Assembly: GCA_009733575.1 (NCBI GenBank)
Contig: ML769385.1
Coordinates: forward strand, 795,188-859,187
Length of the DNA stretch: 64,000 nucleotides
From: Gymnopus androsaceus JB14
Taxonomy: Eukaryota; Basidiomycota; Agaricomycetes; Agaricales; Omphalotaceae
Direction of reading: 5' to 3'
The position numbers and the translations under genes are program-made. Positions 1 through 15,368 of the stretch are shown here, in pieces. A model generated the notes under the pieces. That model saw nothing but the letters and a program-made list of their open reading frames with translations. It did not search any database and was not told the origin of the DNA. Position 1 is the first letter of the stretch; each line of letters begins with the position of its first letter.

Positions 1-1288
1 GAAACTATATTTGAAGTAGGTGTGTCCCCGCTCTCCAAGTCGTCCAAGATCGAAAACAAATATACTCCTAGTCAAGTAGATGAGTCTCGCCATTCTGGTA
101 CACGACACTACTTACCATCAGACGAATATGAAAGCAGTACCTGTGGAAACTATGCATATGGGAATAAGATTAGGGCAAGAGAATCGCATACCTCATGTCC
201 ATTCTCCGACGAAATTCTAGCACCAGTAATATGTTCACCATAATACCTACGCCTGTTGCTGGTCCGTGGATAATTTCCGCGGCCAAAACGTCGAACGCAG
301 GTAGTAAGTCCGTCTGCTTTCATGCCCCACTCATCTTGTAGATCACGGCCTGTAAATCGTCGATCGAAAAGATAGCCCTGTAAAGTATTAGGTTAAATGA
401 GTTTATTCTATCCAGCGAATATAAAGGTATCTCACATAGGGCGAATCCCCAGCCACAACACAGTAAAAAGAAGACGTTGCAAGTGCTGAAAGTTCATGCC
501 GAACCTGTATTATCGGGGCAGGGCAACCCGTTCGACAGGTATGTCTAACCCTAAGGTCGTGTTGGCGCACGGAACCGTCCTAGGATATGGTTAATAAAGC
601 CTCTAGAGAAACGATAACACCTGCCTCTGACACCGTGAGGAACCGGTCAGGACTCTCTTCGGTTGCAATCCGCTTTACTCTATCTTCATGGCACCGCAGG
701 GTATGTGTCCTAGAATGCAATGTACAGTACTCTTGCTATCAGACCGACAGCGGAAGCTCCATGGTCCTGGCCCACATCAAATATGCGTACTTGTCGATCT
801 GCAGCTACAGTAGCTATCCGAGAGGAGTATGGAAGCATTTGCGCATTGAAGATATTGCCTGTGTGTCCTGTATGAATCGCCGTACGGCATACGAATGGAT
901 AGGCTTCTTCCATCTCTGTTGAATCCATTCTCCAAATAAGAACACTGAGAGAAAGGTATAAGTATGAAGATCTCGGACTCAAACAACATACGTTGTATCA
1001 TCCCCCGCACTTAACAGTAGCTCCCCCTCACGAGCCCATTGCAAGGCGTTAACGCAACTTTCAAACCAAGCTTTCAAAACCTCGATTCAGATGTAAAGGA
1101 TTTCAGAATGCTAACCCAGCATGACCGTATTCCCTGTTGTCACCAAGAACCTTTACTCGGTCCCAAGTTTGTTCCAAAGATTTACCCAATCCTCGTTTTC
1201 GAAACTGGGCTGTACGCGTGAACAAGGGAGATGGCTGTCGATTCAGATACGACTGAATCGAGAAGGAGTCTGCGTAGCTAGAATTCAT
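1..1288 (-). CDS. DCAF/WDTC1-like WD40-repeat protein, 3' end outside window, frameshifted
   Basis: Reading the minus strand from a start at 1288, spliced exons give WD40 blades typical of DCAF6/DCAF8/WDTC1-type substrate receptors of CUL4-DDB1 ubiquitin ligases: GHAG-CVNALQWAREGELLLSAGDDTT, GHTGNIFNAQMLP, RHELSALA, VVAGDSPY-GYLFDRR, then CVRRFGR, GARISSENGHE and VLLSYSSDG-VYLF. Introns at about 1042-1092, 360-430 and 120-210 have GT-AG borders. The gene runs off the left edge. The blade ending FDVGQDHGASA (about 745) continues only after a one-base frame change into TLRCHEDRVKRI (about 690), and the join near 590-615 also does not splice cleanly. Family assignment is from motif recognition. 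It could be a recent pseudogene or carry assembly indels. Confidence 0.6.
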
Positions 1289-1926
1289 TGAGCCATATGT
1301 TGTTGTGGTTAGTCTTATGCTGTCTTATGCAATTAGCGGCGCTTATGGGATACTGTATCACGCGAACCTTAGCGTATTTTACAGTAGTCGCGATTTTGGC
1401 GATTTTCCTGTCCTATTATAGCGTATTTTAGACCAAAAAATTGCTTCCCTGTCCCAATAAAGCGTACTTTAGGTTGGCGCGTGCCAAGCGCTGAGCCGAA
1501 AAATATAAGGTATGTGGCCAAAGAAGCATGAAGCAAGAAGCACTATGAAGCGCTGAAGCGTTGAAGAACATGATCCAGTCTCTTGAAGTATGTACGAATG
1601 TAGAGTCTAGTAGTAGTAGTAGAACCCAGTTTCATTTTTTCCGAATTCACATGACCGTCCTGTCCGAAATAGTAGTACTACTAGTAATAATTAGCAGTGA
1701 GCACTTGAGGCTACTAGTACTTGAGGCACTTGGCCGGACAAGGGTAGGGTAGGTGGAGTTTCTGGGGCCTCGCTTATGGAGTTTATCGATGTCAGGTCGT
1801 GAATAATAAGTCATTCCAGAAGATTTAATATACAGGCATGGGCAGACGATGAAAGAGTTAAAAGACATGTATTGTACTAAAACGTTCAGTTCACTCAGCC
1901 CAAGTGGCTCCTTCTAATTCATTCGC
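1289..1926. other. Intergenic, with short degenerate direct repeats
   Basis: No gene is supported here. Between about 1370 and 1480 the decamer AGCGTATTTTA or a one-base variant occurs three times, twice preceded by CCTGTCC, giving a loose tandem array of roughly 45-bp units. Between 1605 and 1700 there are short AGT/ACT trinucleotide runs. The rest is presumably the 3' flank of PEP4 and the 5' flank of the WD40 gene. Confidence 0.5.
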
Positions 1927-3516
<1,590 letters not shown>

Positions 3517-3679
3517 TGTTGGTAGTTGTCAAGAGAGGAAGCGCTGGATTCTCGTGCGTAATTGCTTTGATAATTTGCACGTGGTAAATTCGATAAGATT
3601 ATGGAATTCCCACGCTCAGTTCTCTCCAGTCTACCAGTACGTTCGGCGCGTTTCCACATCCATCGGACATTCGTCCAAA

Positions 3680-6600
3680 ATGGCTGCCAGTACTGGAATG
3701 GATGTTTCTATGATTATAGCCTCTACGGGTGACCTCGAACAACGCGCTGCAAGAATTGCCGATCCAAGTATAGGTGGCTAATTTGAATTGTACAATTATT
3801 TCCGTACTCAATATCTGGCCTTAGATCTCAGCACAAAAAATGCAGTCGCTTGCGAAATTCGCGACATGCTCGACACTACCAGAGATACAGATACTTTGCG
3901 TGTTCTTCCCTGGCTAATTCCTACTCTCTTGACTCTCCTTCGCACCGGAGAACCTGTCTTTCGCAGGACGTCCCCGAATATCAGTTTCGCAAAGTCCTAT
4001 TGGAGATTCTAATTCGTATACCTGTCGGAGAACCCGCGCGGACTCAATCAGCTTCTATTGTCGAATGTATCCTGCACCTTCTCCGAAACGACAACGAAGA
4101 CAATGTTATATTGGCGTGCAAGATTTATGTCGACCTCGTTCGAAACTATAGATGTCTCACAGAAGAGAATCTGACCAGCTTCACTACCATATTTCAAGAG
4201 TCCCAGCACCGCATGCAGGCTCTTGTCCAAAAGTATCTCGCGGAAGACTCCGAGGTCGTGGATTCAAATGAAGTCTTCTCTGGGATGGACAGTCCCAAGG
4301 TCGTGGCCGAGATGAGTTTGGACATGGCACTATTCTCCCAATTCTCGCGTAACATGATTGTCCCCGCAATTAAAGCCACCATCCAATCTTCCTTCAGTTT
4401 ACTCGATCTCGAATCCCCAGCCCAGAAGAAAGCTCGAGAAGATTCAGACGCCATGGGTTCTGTTTGGACTGGAATGTCCACAACTATAAAGAATCCTACC
4501 ATATATCACGATTTGATCAGCGCGCAGATCAAGGTATGTTGTGATTCTCTCATTGCAGAGGCCTTAACTAACCATTCATACAGATGCTTTCATACCTTGC
4601 CTTCGTTATGCGGCATTCCCCACCCGAGCAAAGTGACAACCACGGGGATCGACTCATACTACACGCCCTTCGACTACAACAAGATTGTCCAGCCAATGGA
4701 ATGTCATTGCGAAAGGTATGACTACTTTCTATCCATTACCGCCATTTACTCAAGATTCTGCAGGAGCTTATCGTCGTTTTTCGTCATCTAATGGCCACGC
4801 CGTATCGGAGGTCTCTGCTTCCACAGCTGGACAAATTACTGAATGAACGCCTTCTTCTTGGCGACGGGCTTGCTAGTAAAGAATTGCTTCGGTGCGTCTC
4901 TGTGGTACATTCTCTGACGAACCCACCGCTTACTGTATTTCCAGAGCTCCTGTATACACTGCAGTCGCCGATCTATTCCACCACTTGAAGCCCGATCTTA
5001 ACACCGTACAGTTGACCAAGATTGTGCACATGTATTCGCGTCTCCTCCACAACGCTGCACTTGGGATCAGCCTTCATACTCTTTTCGCCAAAGTGCTAAT
5101 AGGTCTTAGTGATGCCATAGTTGCTAAAGAAACACCTCAGAACGCTGCCTATCTCATGACTCTGATGTTCGGGACTTGTCTTGATCGTTTAGAGGCCTTG
5201 ACCGTGGTCCACGAGGAAATTGCAGCCGCTGCGGATAAAATCAAGAACGGAGAAAGCCCGGTCGTGAATGATGCTTTTATCGAAAAGGCGCGGCCTGTAG
5301 GTGGGGTCGTCTATTCGGAGAAACCAGAAGAGGTTATGGGCGGTAAGTTGACATCTGGTAACCGAGCATGAGCATCAACTCACTGCTAAATCTAGAATCC
5401 CGCATGCTGTTCCGGACCTTGTTACATGGGTTTCGAGTTTGTCTGGCAGGCCTGAAGAAATGTGAAGGAGCTGCACCAGACGGTACGCTCATCTGCAGGA
5501 TGTTCGAAGGTTGCATCCGATGCATGACATATTTCGAACTGGAACGCCCCAACGAACCAGTAGAGGCGATTGACTGGTTCGCCCCCATATTGCTGGAAAT
5601 CAATCCTCACGTTTTTCAAGAAGTTTGGACCCAGAAGATCGAATTCTTCTTCGACTTTGCTCAGAAAAAAATCGCTCTTCTGAACATCTGCCAAGCTCTT
5701 TTTTCCAAAGAGATCTGTTCACCCGCGCTGTTGTCGATAGTTCTCCGGTTCCTTGTCGACAGACTACCTTTGCTGGGAGAATATGACGACCTCACAGCCG
5801 CTGCAACCATCCGCTGGTTCAAGATGACGTTCGCTGCCGTTACAGTGTTTCCTACCGCCAATGAACCCATTTTAGCTTCACATCTTGCCAAGCTTCTCAT
5901 GGACTGTTTTCCGCTCGCAGTGAAAGCAACGAAACCTACGCATTACTTTCACCTGCTCAGGGCGTTGTTTAGGTCTATCGGTGGTGGTGGAGGGCGGTTT
6001 GAGCTCTTGTATAAGGAGGTTCTTCCTCTTTTACCGGAAATGCTGGAATGTCTCAATCGTCAATTCCTTTCATCGGAAGGTCAAACTCGAGACATGATAG
6101 TTGAGCTCTGCCTCACTGTCCCCTTACGTTTGACCCATCTCCTTCCGTATTTGACCTATTTGATGCAGCCGCTCGCTGTGGCGCTACGAGGAGGCACCGA
6201 GCTCATAGCTCAAGGATTGCGTACTTTGGAGCTTTGCATCGACAATCTTACTCCTGATTTCCTGGACCCTACGCTCAACATCGTTTTAAGGGAGCTGATG
6301 GATGCCCTCTCTAGCCATTTAAAGCCGCATCCTGTCAGTCACCAGCTTGCTCACACCACTATCCGTATACTTGGAAAGCTCGGAGGACGGAACCGCCGAC
6401 TCTTGACGAAAGAACCTGCTTTGGAGTACCACCATCACTCTGAGAACCCCAAAATTACCATTGCGTTCATCGGCATTCAGCAGGAAATTGCCATGGCCCC
6501 CGCTGCAGCTTTAGCTCGCCAGAACATTGCTAAAGTACCTACCACAAGCGCCGGCCCCGCTTATGATTTCATGGAAGCAGCTTTGACTTCCCTTTTACAC

Positions 6601-9600
6601 CAGGTGAGTATGCCATGATGTTCGATTAATTTATATAACCTGACGTTTCAACAGGGAGTCAAAGGTCGTAACGCAGAAGAGCTCTTCGTAAGCACCCTTG
6701 AAGGTGTTTTCGATGCAATTCACATCGCAGAGGTTCAAGAGAAAGCAGAGTCGTTCATCCGAAAACTATCTCAGGCTGTGTTTGATGAAGAGCTCAAACG
6801 AGGTTCTTCTCGCGAAAGCACAACGTACCGATCCTCCACATTACTCTCCTCTTACCTCGAGGCCATTCCATACGCCATGGCTCGTACTCAAGCTGACCAG
6901 GCTACGAAAGCCCGGACCTTGATAGCTTCCATCGTGCAGGACCTTGTCACGTACACCAAGCAGAACAACTTCAACATTCAAGATCTGTATCTTATCCTGC
7001 ACCAGTTGACTAACAGGTTTACTGCATTATGTTTGGATGATGCTTGGACTCGGAAGGTTGCTGGATGTGGTGGCATTAAGATGATGACTGAAACCGCGGA
7101 CGTCGGGGTCAAGTGGGTTCGCGATAGAGAAATCGATCTAGTTCGCACTTTGCTTCACATCCTGAAGGATCTCCCAACCGACTTGCCTAAAGATGTGGAT
7201 GACATTATTGGGGTTCTCACCGAGGTCCTCAGGATAGGAAGTTCAGAAATTGATTTCCACTCCGAAGCTGCATCCCAGAGCCCCCAGGTTCGCAACAAGC
7301 TTGTCGCGCTCGTCGGCGTCTTTTTTCCAGAGCTTCAGAGCGCTATCCCTGTTGTTCGTCAGGCAGCTCAGGCATGCATCAAGTTTTTGGTGAAACTGAG
7401 TGGGCGGCCTGAAGTTGACCTTCTCCTTCCCCATCGGGATCGTATGCTAATCAGCATTTTCACCAAACCCCTCCGAGCTTTGACATTCCCGATTCAGATT
7501 GGGTTGATTGAAGCAGTTCGATACTGCGTCAGTCTAAATCCTGGTCTTCTCGATCTGAACGATGAACTGCTCCGACTTCTTCACGAAACTCTAGCATTGG
7601 CTGACGCCGAAGATTCTGCCTTACTCAGTCGCAGTAACCCTAGGCAGGGTGCCATCGAAGTCACTAAACTACGCGTAGCTTGTATCAAGTTACTGACCGC
7701 TTCGATGCCCATGACGGATTTCTTCCATAAACACCCCCAGACGAGACAAAGGTACCTTTTTTCCTGAAGCGTTTCAATACTTGTTGTTGATTACATTGGT
7801 TTGCAGAGTAACCGGTGTCTACTTCAAATCCCTCTATTCAGATTCTTCGGAAGTCAAAGACGTTGCTCATGAAGGTCTTAGAATGGTTCTTGCTCATCAG
7901 AGCAGGCTACCAAAGGAGCTTCTTCAGACCGGTCTGCGCCCCATCTTGATGAATCTAGCAGATCCTAAGCGATTGTCTGTCTCGGGATTGGAAGGTCTTG
8001 CTCGTTTACTAGAACTTCTCACCAATTACTTCAAGGTCGAAATTGGTCACAAACTCCTCGATCACTTCCGTTTCGTCGCCGATCCCCAGATGCTACAGGC
8101 TTCTTCGAGGTCACCTTTAGGAGAAAACGAAGGCATAACGAAACTCGTTCGACTTGCGAATATCTTCCATCTCCTGCCATCCACCGCCAACATTTTCCTT
8201 GATAGCCTTGTCAATGCTATCGTTCAGACCGAAGCACAAATGCATTTTTCGGGTCAGAGCCCGTTCTCGGAACCATTGGCTAAATACCTCGATAGGTACC
8301 CAGTCGAAGGAGTACAATTCTTTGTGGACAATTTGCATCTTCCCAGACATTTGAGGACGTTAAGAAGCATTCTCCAAGCTAGGCTGGCTCCGAATGTACA
8401 GCGTGTATTGGCTTCTCGCACAAACGCTATCCTAGCTGCGTGCTCTTCGCCGGCAACTGGCAACGAGGTTACCTCCCGCGTAATACCTGCGCTCTCTTTG
8501 TTCGCTGATCTCGCGGCTCTGGATCCCTGCTGGATTTTGGAGCACAACAATGTTACGGAAGCTCTGGTGGCTTTGTGGTACACAGGAATGCAACAGCCTG
8601 AACGGGAGTCTCTTCAGCGTCACACCCTGATGATGTCAATCTTCCGTTCGGCTCTGGAGAAGTCCTATCGAATAGACCTGATCTTTCCACTCGTTGATAT
8701 TTACACCCGCAACCTGGAAATCGATCTAGTCCAAACTACCCACTTTCTCTACCAACATGTAGCACTTAGCAACGACACCATTTTCCAGCGAAATGTGCTC
8801 TTGCGTTTCCTGGCATGGTTTGGAACGAGCCCGTGCACTTGGTCTCACAAGGCCTTTTTCATACGCTATGTCATAACCCCCACCCTCCTTGTACACGCTA
8901 CGCGAAATCCTTCCAAGCAGCATTTACTGGACACTTCTATTGTGGACCGTCTTCATCTTCTTATCTGGAGGCGCATCGTGGAAGGAAACCATTTTACAGA
9001 AACCGATGACATGTTCAAGATCGAGCTGCTACACCTGACAACTGTCTTGGTCCAGCACTACTCGTCGGCAGTGAGCCATGTCCAAAAAGACATTTTGAGG
9101 TGTGCTTGGGATCTGATTGGATCATGCGATGATCCAATTGTGAAGCAGACAGCCTTCCTCTTGAATGCCCGTTTTTTTGCAGTGTTCCAGACTCCAGCGA
9201 AGTTTATTCTGCGAACATGGACTGAACTCCTGAGGGCGCCTCAGACAGAAGGTCGGGCAGTCCTTCGACAGGAAGCGCTAGCGGTATTAGCTCCATCCCT
9301 TCCCAACGAACCCGCTGAGAATGGTTATCCAAAGTGGGCGGTCACTGCAAGACGCTTATTGGCAGACGACTTCTCGCAAACCCTTGCGATATACCATCTC
9401 ATGATCAAGCAACCAGCCCTTTACTATCCCGTGCGCCGACTTTTCATTACCTACATGGTCAACTCTCTGAGCAAGCTGGGGCTAATGTCTACAAGCAACC
9501 CTGAGACGCGGCTTTTGTCTATCGACATCTTGCAAGTGATTTTCAACTGGGAAAGACAGGCATTGAGCGAACGGGAAGGTTCAGACGCCAAAGAGGTTTG

Positions 9601-12600
9601 GCTAACGCCTTTGGGCTACAGAGAGAACATGGTCAGCTATCTAGTTCGCTTGGCCACGTTGATCAACGATGCTCCTAGCCGAGCGAATTTGGTTCCTCGA
9701 GCACTATCACTGCTTCAGCGAATGGTAGGACCTAATGGTTGGACGGATGTTGCCTTTGGCTTGCGGTACTTTTCACGAGCGCTTGAAGTGGTATGTTAAA
9801 ATCTCTCGAGCTCTCTCGACCTATCTCATAACCATGTCCTTGCAGAACGAACTGAACTCGGAAGCTGCGTTAACGCTTGCTATAGCCTCCGCTAAAGTCC
9901 TTCAAGTCATAGCATCGGAGCAAAACGATGAATGGTGGAACGTTAACGCCGTCGTACTGCAGAAGCTCATCCGGAAAGGCTTGGTCACCGAAGAATACGG
10001 TCTCCATGATGCTCTGCACCCGATATTCGACCGTCTCAGCCGCATCTATCCTCTGCCCAAAGAGGAAGAAATTGAACCCCAGAGTGAGATGGGGGAGTTC
10101 CATTCATACATCTACGCTTCCATAGGGGAAGGGCTACGGAATACGACCTCACTCCGTGGTATACTGTTGATGCTGAAGTCCATCGTTCAAGTAAATCAAG
10201 ACCGCATCGAGCAGTTTAGTCCACTGCTGATGAAGTTGCTGGGAAAAATTCTCAAGGAGCATGTGTCCAGCTGTACAACCATCACGAATAACCAGGATAC
10301 TAGTGTTCGGCTCCTCATCTCGATCGTGGATATATGCGAAATGGCGATAGGCTCACTAGGAGAGCAGAGAAAGTGGCTTCTCAGCAATCTCATCGTTATG
10401 GTGGACAAGTCCAAAAACCTTGCTCTTTGCCGTTATATCCTCGAATTAGTCAAAGGGTGGTGTATCGTTAAAGCAGAGTCCACTCCGACAATGAGGGAGA
10501 AGGCGTCTCTACTACTCAAAATGGTCACTTTCGAGTCCAAAAGTGAACCTCTGTTCAACTCCTTCCTCGAACTAGTGTATGAAATTTATACCGAGCCTAC
10601 ACTACGGCGAAGTGACCTGACGGCGCGCTTGGAACCTTTGTTTTTCATCGGATGCCGTTCCAAAGACTTTTCACTCCGTGAACGTTTCCTGGACCTGTTG
10701 GATGTCAGCGTGCCTCGATCCCTTTTCAGCCGTTTGATGTACATCTGTGCAGTTCAGAGTTGGGAGCCTGTCGCAGACCACAATTGGCTTCACATTGCTT
10801 TGCACCTTATCCTTGGTGCTGCGGACCAAGAACCACCTGAACGCAGGATTTCTGCTCCGTCTTCTCTCGTGGCTCGTCCCAAGAGTCAGGATTTGATACG
10901 GCCTTTATTGCGTCTGGTGTTGACAGTCCCCCAGAGTGTTCATGACATGTGGGTTTCAGTCTTCCCCGCTGCTTGGGCCTGTCTTTCTCGGCGCGAGCAA
11001 GGTGATCTCACGCAGCATATGATCAACCTGCTCAGCAAAGATTACCATATCAAGCAGGCTGAAATGCGGCCAAATGTTATTCAAACCCTTCTTACCGGTT
11101 TGCATGCCTGCTCGCCTCCTATGGTCCTTCCTCCGCATCTCATTAAATACCTTGCGAAAACATTCGGTGCATGGTATATTTCACTGGAAATTCTCGGCAG
11201 CTCTTTAGATCATTTGAAAGACGATGAAATCACCCTTCGTGAAAACGTCTTGGACTCTCTTGCTGATGTTTATTCGGAGCTGGCGGAGGATGACATGTTC
11301 TACGGTCTATGGAGGCGCCGCTCTCTTCAAGCGGAAACGAATAATGCTATCGCATTGGAACAAATCGGCATGTGGGACCAAGCTATGAACGCCTACGAGA
11401 CTGCGCAACAGCGCGCTCGATCCGGTGCTATACCGTATACTGAGCAGGAGTATTGTTTGTGGGAAGACCATTGGATACTTTCAGCGGAAAAGCTTCAGCA
11501 ATGGGATCTCTTATATGACCTTGGTCGGAATGAAGGGGACCATGATCTGATCCTTGAAAGCGCCTGGCGGGTGAAGGACTGGTCCGAAAACCGCGAAGCC
11601 CTTGAGGATCATATTTCTCAGCTTCCCGAAGTGCCGACTCCGCGTAAACGAGTGTTCGAAGCGTTCCTTGCGTTGTTAAAACTCCCGACCTCGGCTGACA
11701 AAAACTCGGAATTTACTATGATTCTTGAAGATGGCATGCAGATAGCTCTTCGAAAGTGGATCTCACTACCTCCGCACCTTTCTCCAGCCCATGTCCCGCT
11801 GCTTCAGCACTTCCAGCAGTTTGTTGAATTACAGGAAGCAGTCCAAATTTTCGGTTCTCTGTCCACAACCAATGCCCAGAACCTCGAAAAGAAGTCATCT
11901 GATCTCAAAATGGTTCTGCAAGCCTGGCGGGAGCGCCTTCCTAACGTTCACGACGATATAAGCATTTGGAGCGACTTGGTGGCCTGGAGACAAAACGTGT
12001 TTCACTCAATCAACAATGCGTATATTCCTTTGATTGGGTCGTCGACACAAGCTGGCGCTGCGAACAGCAACACAGCAGGATATCGCGGATACCATGAAAC
12101 GGCTTGGATCATCAATCGCTTTGCTCATGTTGCTCGAAAGCATGATCTTCTGGATGTCTGCCACACAGCTCTGGCGAAGATATACACTCTCCCTAATATC
12201 GAAATATCAGAGGCTTTCCTGAAGCTTCGCGAGCAAGCTCGTTGTTATTATCAGAAGCCGAACGAATTACGGGCAGGGTTGGATGTGATCGACAACACGA
12301 ATCTTGTTTACTTTTCTGTATCGCAGAAGGCCGAGTTTTTCACCCTCAAAGGGTTGTTCCACGCCCGCTTTGGTCGTCACGAAGAGGCGAACGCTGCCTT
12401 TGGACAAGCTGTTCAGATGGACATGAATCAAGCGAAAGCATGGGCTGAGTGGGGTAGATGGAATGATCGTATGTTCAAGGAGCACCCTTCCGACTTATCC
12501 CATGCAGGCAACGCAGTTAGCTGTTATCTTCAAGCCGCGGGATTATACAAAAGTGGTAAAAGCCGACCTCTTCTCGCCCGGGTTTTATGGTTACTAAGTG

Positions 12601-15163
12601 TGGACGATGGAACTTTGACTGTATCTCGCGCGTTCGACACTTACAAAGGCGAAGCTGCATTTTGGTTCTGGATCACCATAATACCACAACTTTGCGCTTC
12701 CCTCTCTCATCGTGAAGTAAAGCAATCTCGCTACGTACTCCTGAATTTGGCTAGACTTTATCCTCAGGTGCGTCACATGTTTCACCGTTCATGGCTTTCA
12801 CTGAACTTCTCTATAGGCATTGTTTTTCAACCTGAGGACTACCCGTGAAGAAGTCTTAACTACTAAGAGACTGATTCCCCGTCCTTCCGTCCCTCAAGCT
12901 CAACCCATTCCTGCTCGAACTTCTGAGTCTTCTCCTACAAATACCAATGGAAACGATGTGCCCATGGCAGATGGAACCAGCTCCCAGGCTTCGACAGTTT
13001 CCACAGACAGTTCTCAAACAGCTGTAACACAGAATGGACAGCAGTTCATAGTCGACCCTTCCGCCGTACATCGTCCAACTTGGGACTGTGTGGAAGAACT
13101 GGTGCAAAACCTGAAGACTTCCTTCCCTCTCTTAATTTTGAACCTAGAGACGCTTGTTGATCAGATAATCAGTCGGTTCAAGCCGACACACGAAGAAGAT
13201 ATCTATCGTCACATATGCATGCTATTACAAGATGCGTTATCAGTACGTTGTTTCTGTGACGCTGATGTGATTCCAAAGCTGATCGTTTCCCAAAGCACTA
13301 TCTGGTTCGCGCGAATCAAACCGAAGACGATGGTCAACTCACTGCCTCAACTATCGCCCACCTGCATCGTTTGTCTCAAGGAATCACTCAGCCCCAGGTC
13401 AAGGTATGGTTTCGACCTTTTGATCCAAGTAGTTATTTGCTGATCCATGAGGATGAATTCAGAAAGAGTACGAAGAAGACTTTATCACTGCCAAACTTAC
13501 ACACTACGAGTATATTCAACGCTTGCAGCAATGGCGTGACAAGTACGAGGTGTTGCTCGACAGCCGACCACGAGTTCAGCCGCTTGACAGTCTCAGTCAT
13601 TATCTCACCGAGTTCCAGTATAGCAAGGTTGACGAGTTGGATGTACCTGGGCAGTATACGGAGGTATGAGAACACTCAACTCAACATGAATTTAAAACTC
13701 ATCGTAGCTGCAGGACAAGGATAACAGTCAAGGTTTCATAAAGATACAAAAGCTTGTGCCCAAATTCGAAAACACACGGTCTCAAGGCTGTTGCTGGAAA
13801 CGTATCACAATACACGGTAGCGACAACTCGCGGATTCCATTTATCGTACAACATCCTTATCATCGTACGTTCCGTCGCGAAGAGAGGGTTTCTCAAGTCT
13901 GTCGAACTTTCAATGGGTAAGTAAATATAATGCTCCTGACGAACACGAAACTTATCCAATATTAGCGTTCTCTCACGAAAGAAAGAGACTCGCAAGAGAA
14001 ACTTGAACTTTCATCTGCCAGTGGCAGTCTCCTGTAGCCCGAACATACGGTTGTACCAAATGGATTCGTCATATATCTCGCTTTCAGACATATACGAGCT
14101 TCACTGCGAATCGATGGGCTTCCAAAGGGAGGATCCGATTCTTTACTCTGGCGAAAAAGTCAAAAAGGTTATGCGCGAAATAAAGCAATCTGGGCGCCAG
14201 GTATGTCTTCCTTTCAGAACTTGGCGTATTGGCTTATTCATATGTTTTAGTTTGGCAAGGCCGACTATCTTACATTGAAGAAGAATGTCATCGATGAGGT
14301 CTCCAGTAAGATGATTCCAGATGATGTACTCACTCGGGTAGGTCCCCGCTCTTCAGCTTCAAATCATTTTCTTACTGTGTTTAGTATATGATCCGAACGA
14401 TGGACGGTCCAAGCTCGTTGTGGCGCATGCGCAAGCAATTTGCTCTTCAACACGCTGCAAACTGCTTTATGACATTCATTTTCTTCATGTCAAGTCGTCA
14501 GCCTGCGCGGTTCCAAGTGTCGCGCTCTACTGGGCTCGTTGCCATGACCGAATTGTTTGCAGGTAAGACTCGCTTTCTTTCTTTCTTTTATTGATTGATT
14601 GTATTGACGATTCCTTTAGGATTAGGAGGCCAACAGCAGCCGATCTTTTCTACGAGCGATGTCGTTCCATTCCGTTTTACACCTGCTTTCCAGAATTTCC
14701 TCGGCCCGATTGTTACAGAGGGTGTATTTGCTCCTAGCTTGATGGCTATTGGACGCTCTCTGACAGAGACTGAGGTGTGTAAAGGCAATTTGTTATACAA
14801 AGATATTCACTGACAGCACTACAGTATGCTTTGGAGACTCCACTGCGTCTCTTCGTTCGCGACGAAATATGCGGTGTCCTCATTCAACGTAACCGGCCGG
14901 TGAATATTGACCAGTCATTCCGCCAGGCTGTCAATTTGAGCATCGATGCTGTGATAAATCGAGCAGAGGCATTGGCATGTAAAATAGATCGGGAACAAGT
15001 GAGTTTGAACGATTTCCGCTCCTGCTCAACCGCTAATGTTGCTTTTTTATAGGCTGCGACCGGGACCGTTCCAGCTATTCAGACGGTGACGAGTACAATC
15101 TCTGCTGCTACGAATCCTGTCCAGTTGACCAAGATGGGTGAACTTTATTATCCGTGGTTTTAG
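3680..15163 (+). CDS. TRA1: TRA1/TRRAP: PI3K-related pseudokinase scaffold of SAGA and NuA4
   Basis: Multi-exon gene encoding about 3,500 residues. The N-terminus reads DLEQRAARIADPS, then RDMLDTTRDTDTLRVLP and PEYQFRKVLLEIL, as in Tra1. Long HEAT-repeat stretches follow (4,000-10,500), then the FAT domain (about 10,900-12,800; NAIALEQIGMWDQAMNAYE), then a PI3K-like fold (KLVPKFENTR, CWKRITIHGSD, FSRKKETRKRNLNFHLP, LPVAVSCSPNIRL), ending with a FATC tail MGELYYPWF. The kinase region lacks DFG-type catalytic residues, as expected for this pseudokinase. Tra1 recruits SAGA and NuA4 acetyltransferases to activators. The reading frame breaks once near 3,966: GEPVFR continues as DVPEYQF only after a one-base shift. 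The splice near 13,240 also does not resolve perfectly. The stop at 15163 is in the expected place. Confidence 0.93.
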
Positions 15164-15368
15164 TGTTATTTTCTTTCTTGATCTGTATGTATCATATTCT
15201 GTCGATCTTAATTGTACAGTACCATGTAGAACCAATGTATGTACTCAGGCATTTAAAATATCTCGCTTTGACCTCGTATAGTTTTAGCGCTGAGAACTCC
15301 GCACAAAGCCTTCGCTCTGTCTAAAAGTCTCAATGTATCCGTCACACTCCAGCATCATCTAGGAAAAG

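Noticed and set aside
1600..1700. AGT/ACT trinucleotide runs as a microsatellite or CRISPR-like array
   Set aside because: Too short and irregular; no spacer-repeat structure.
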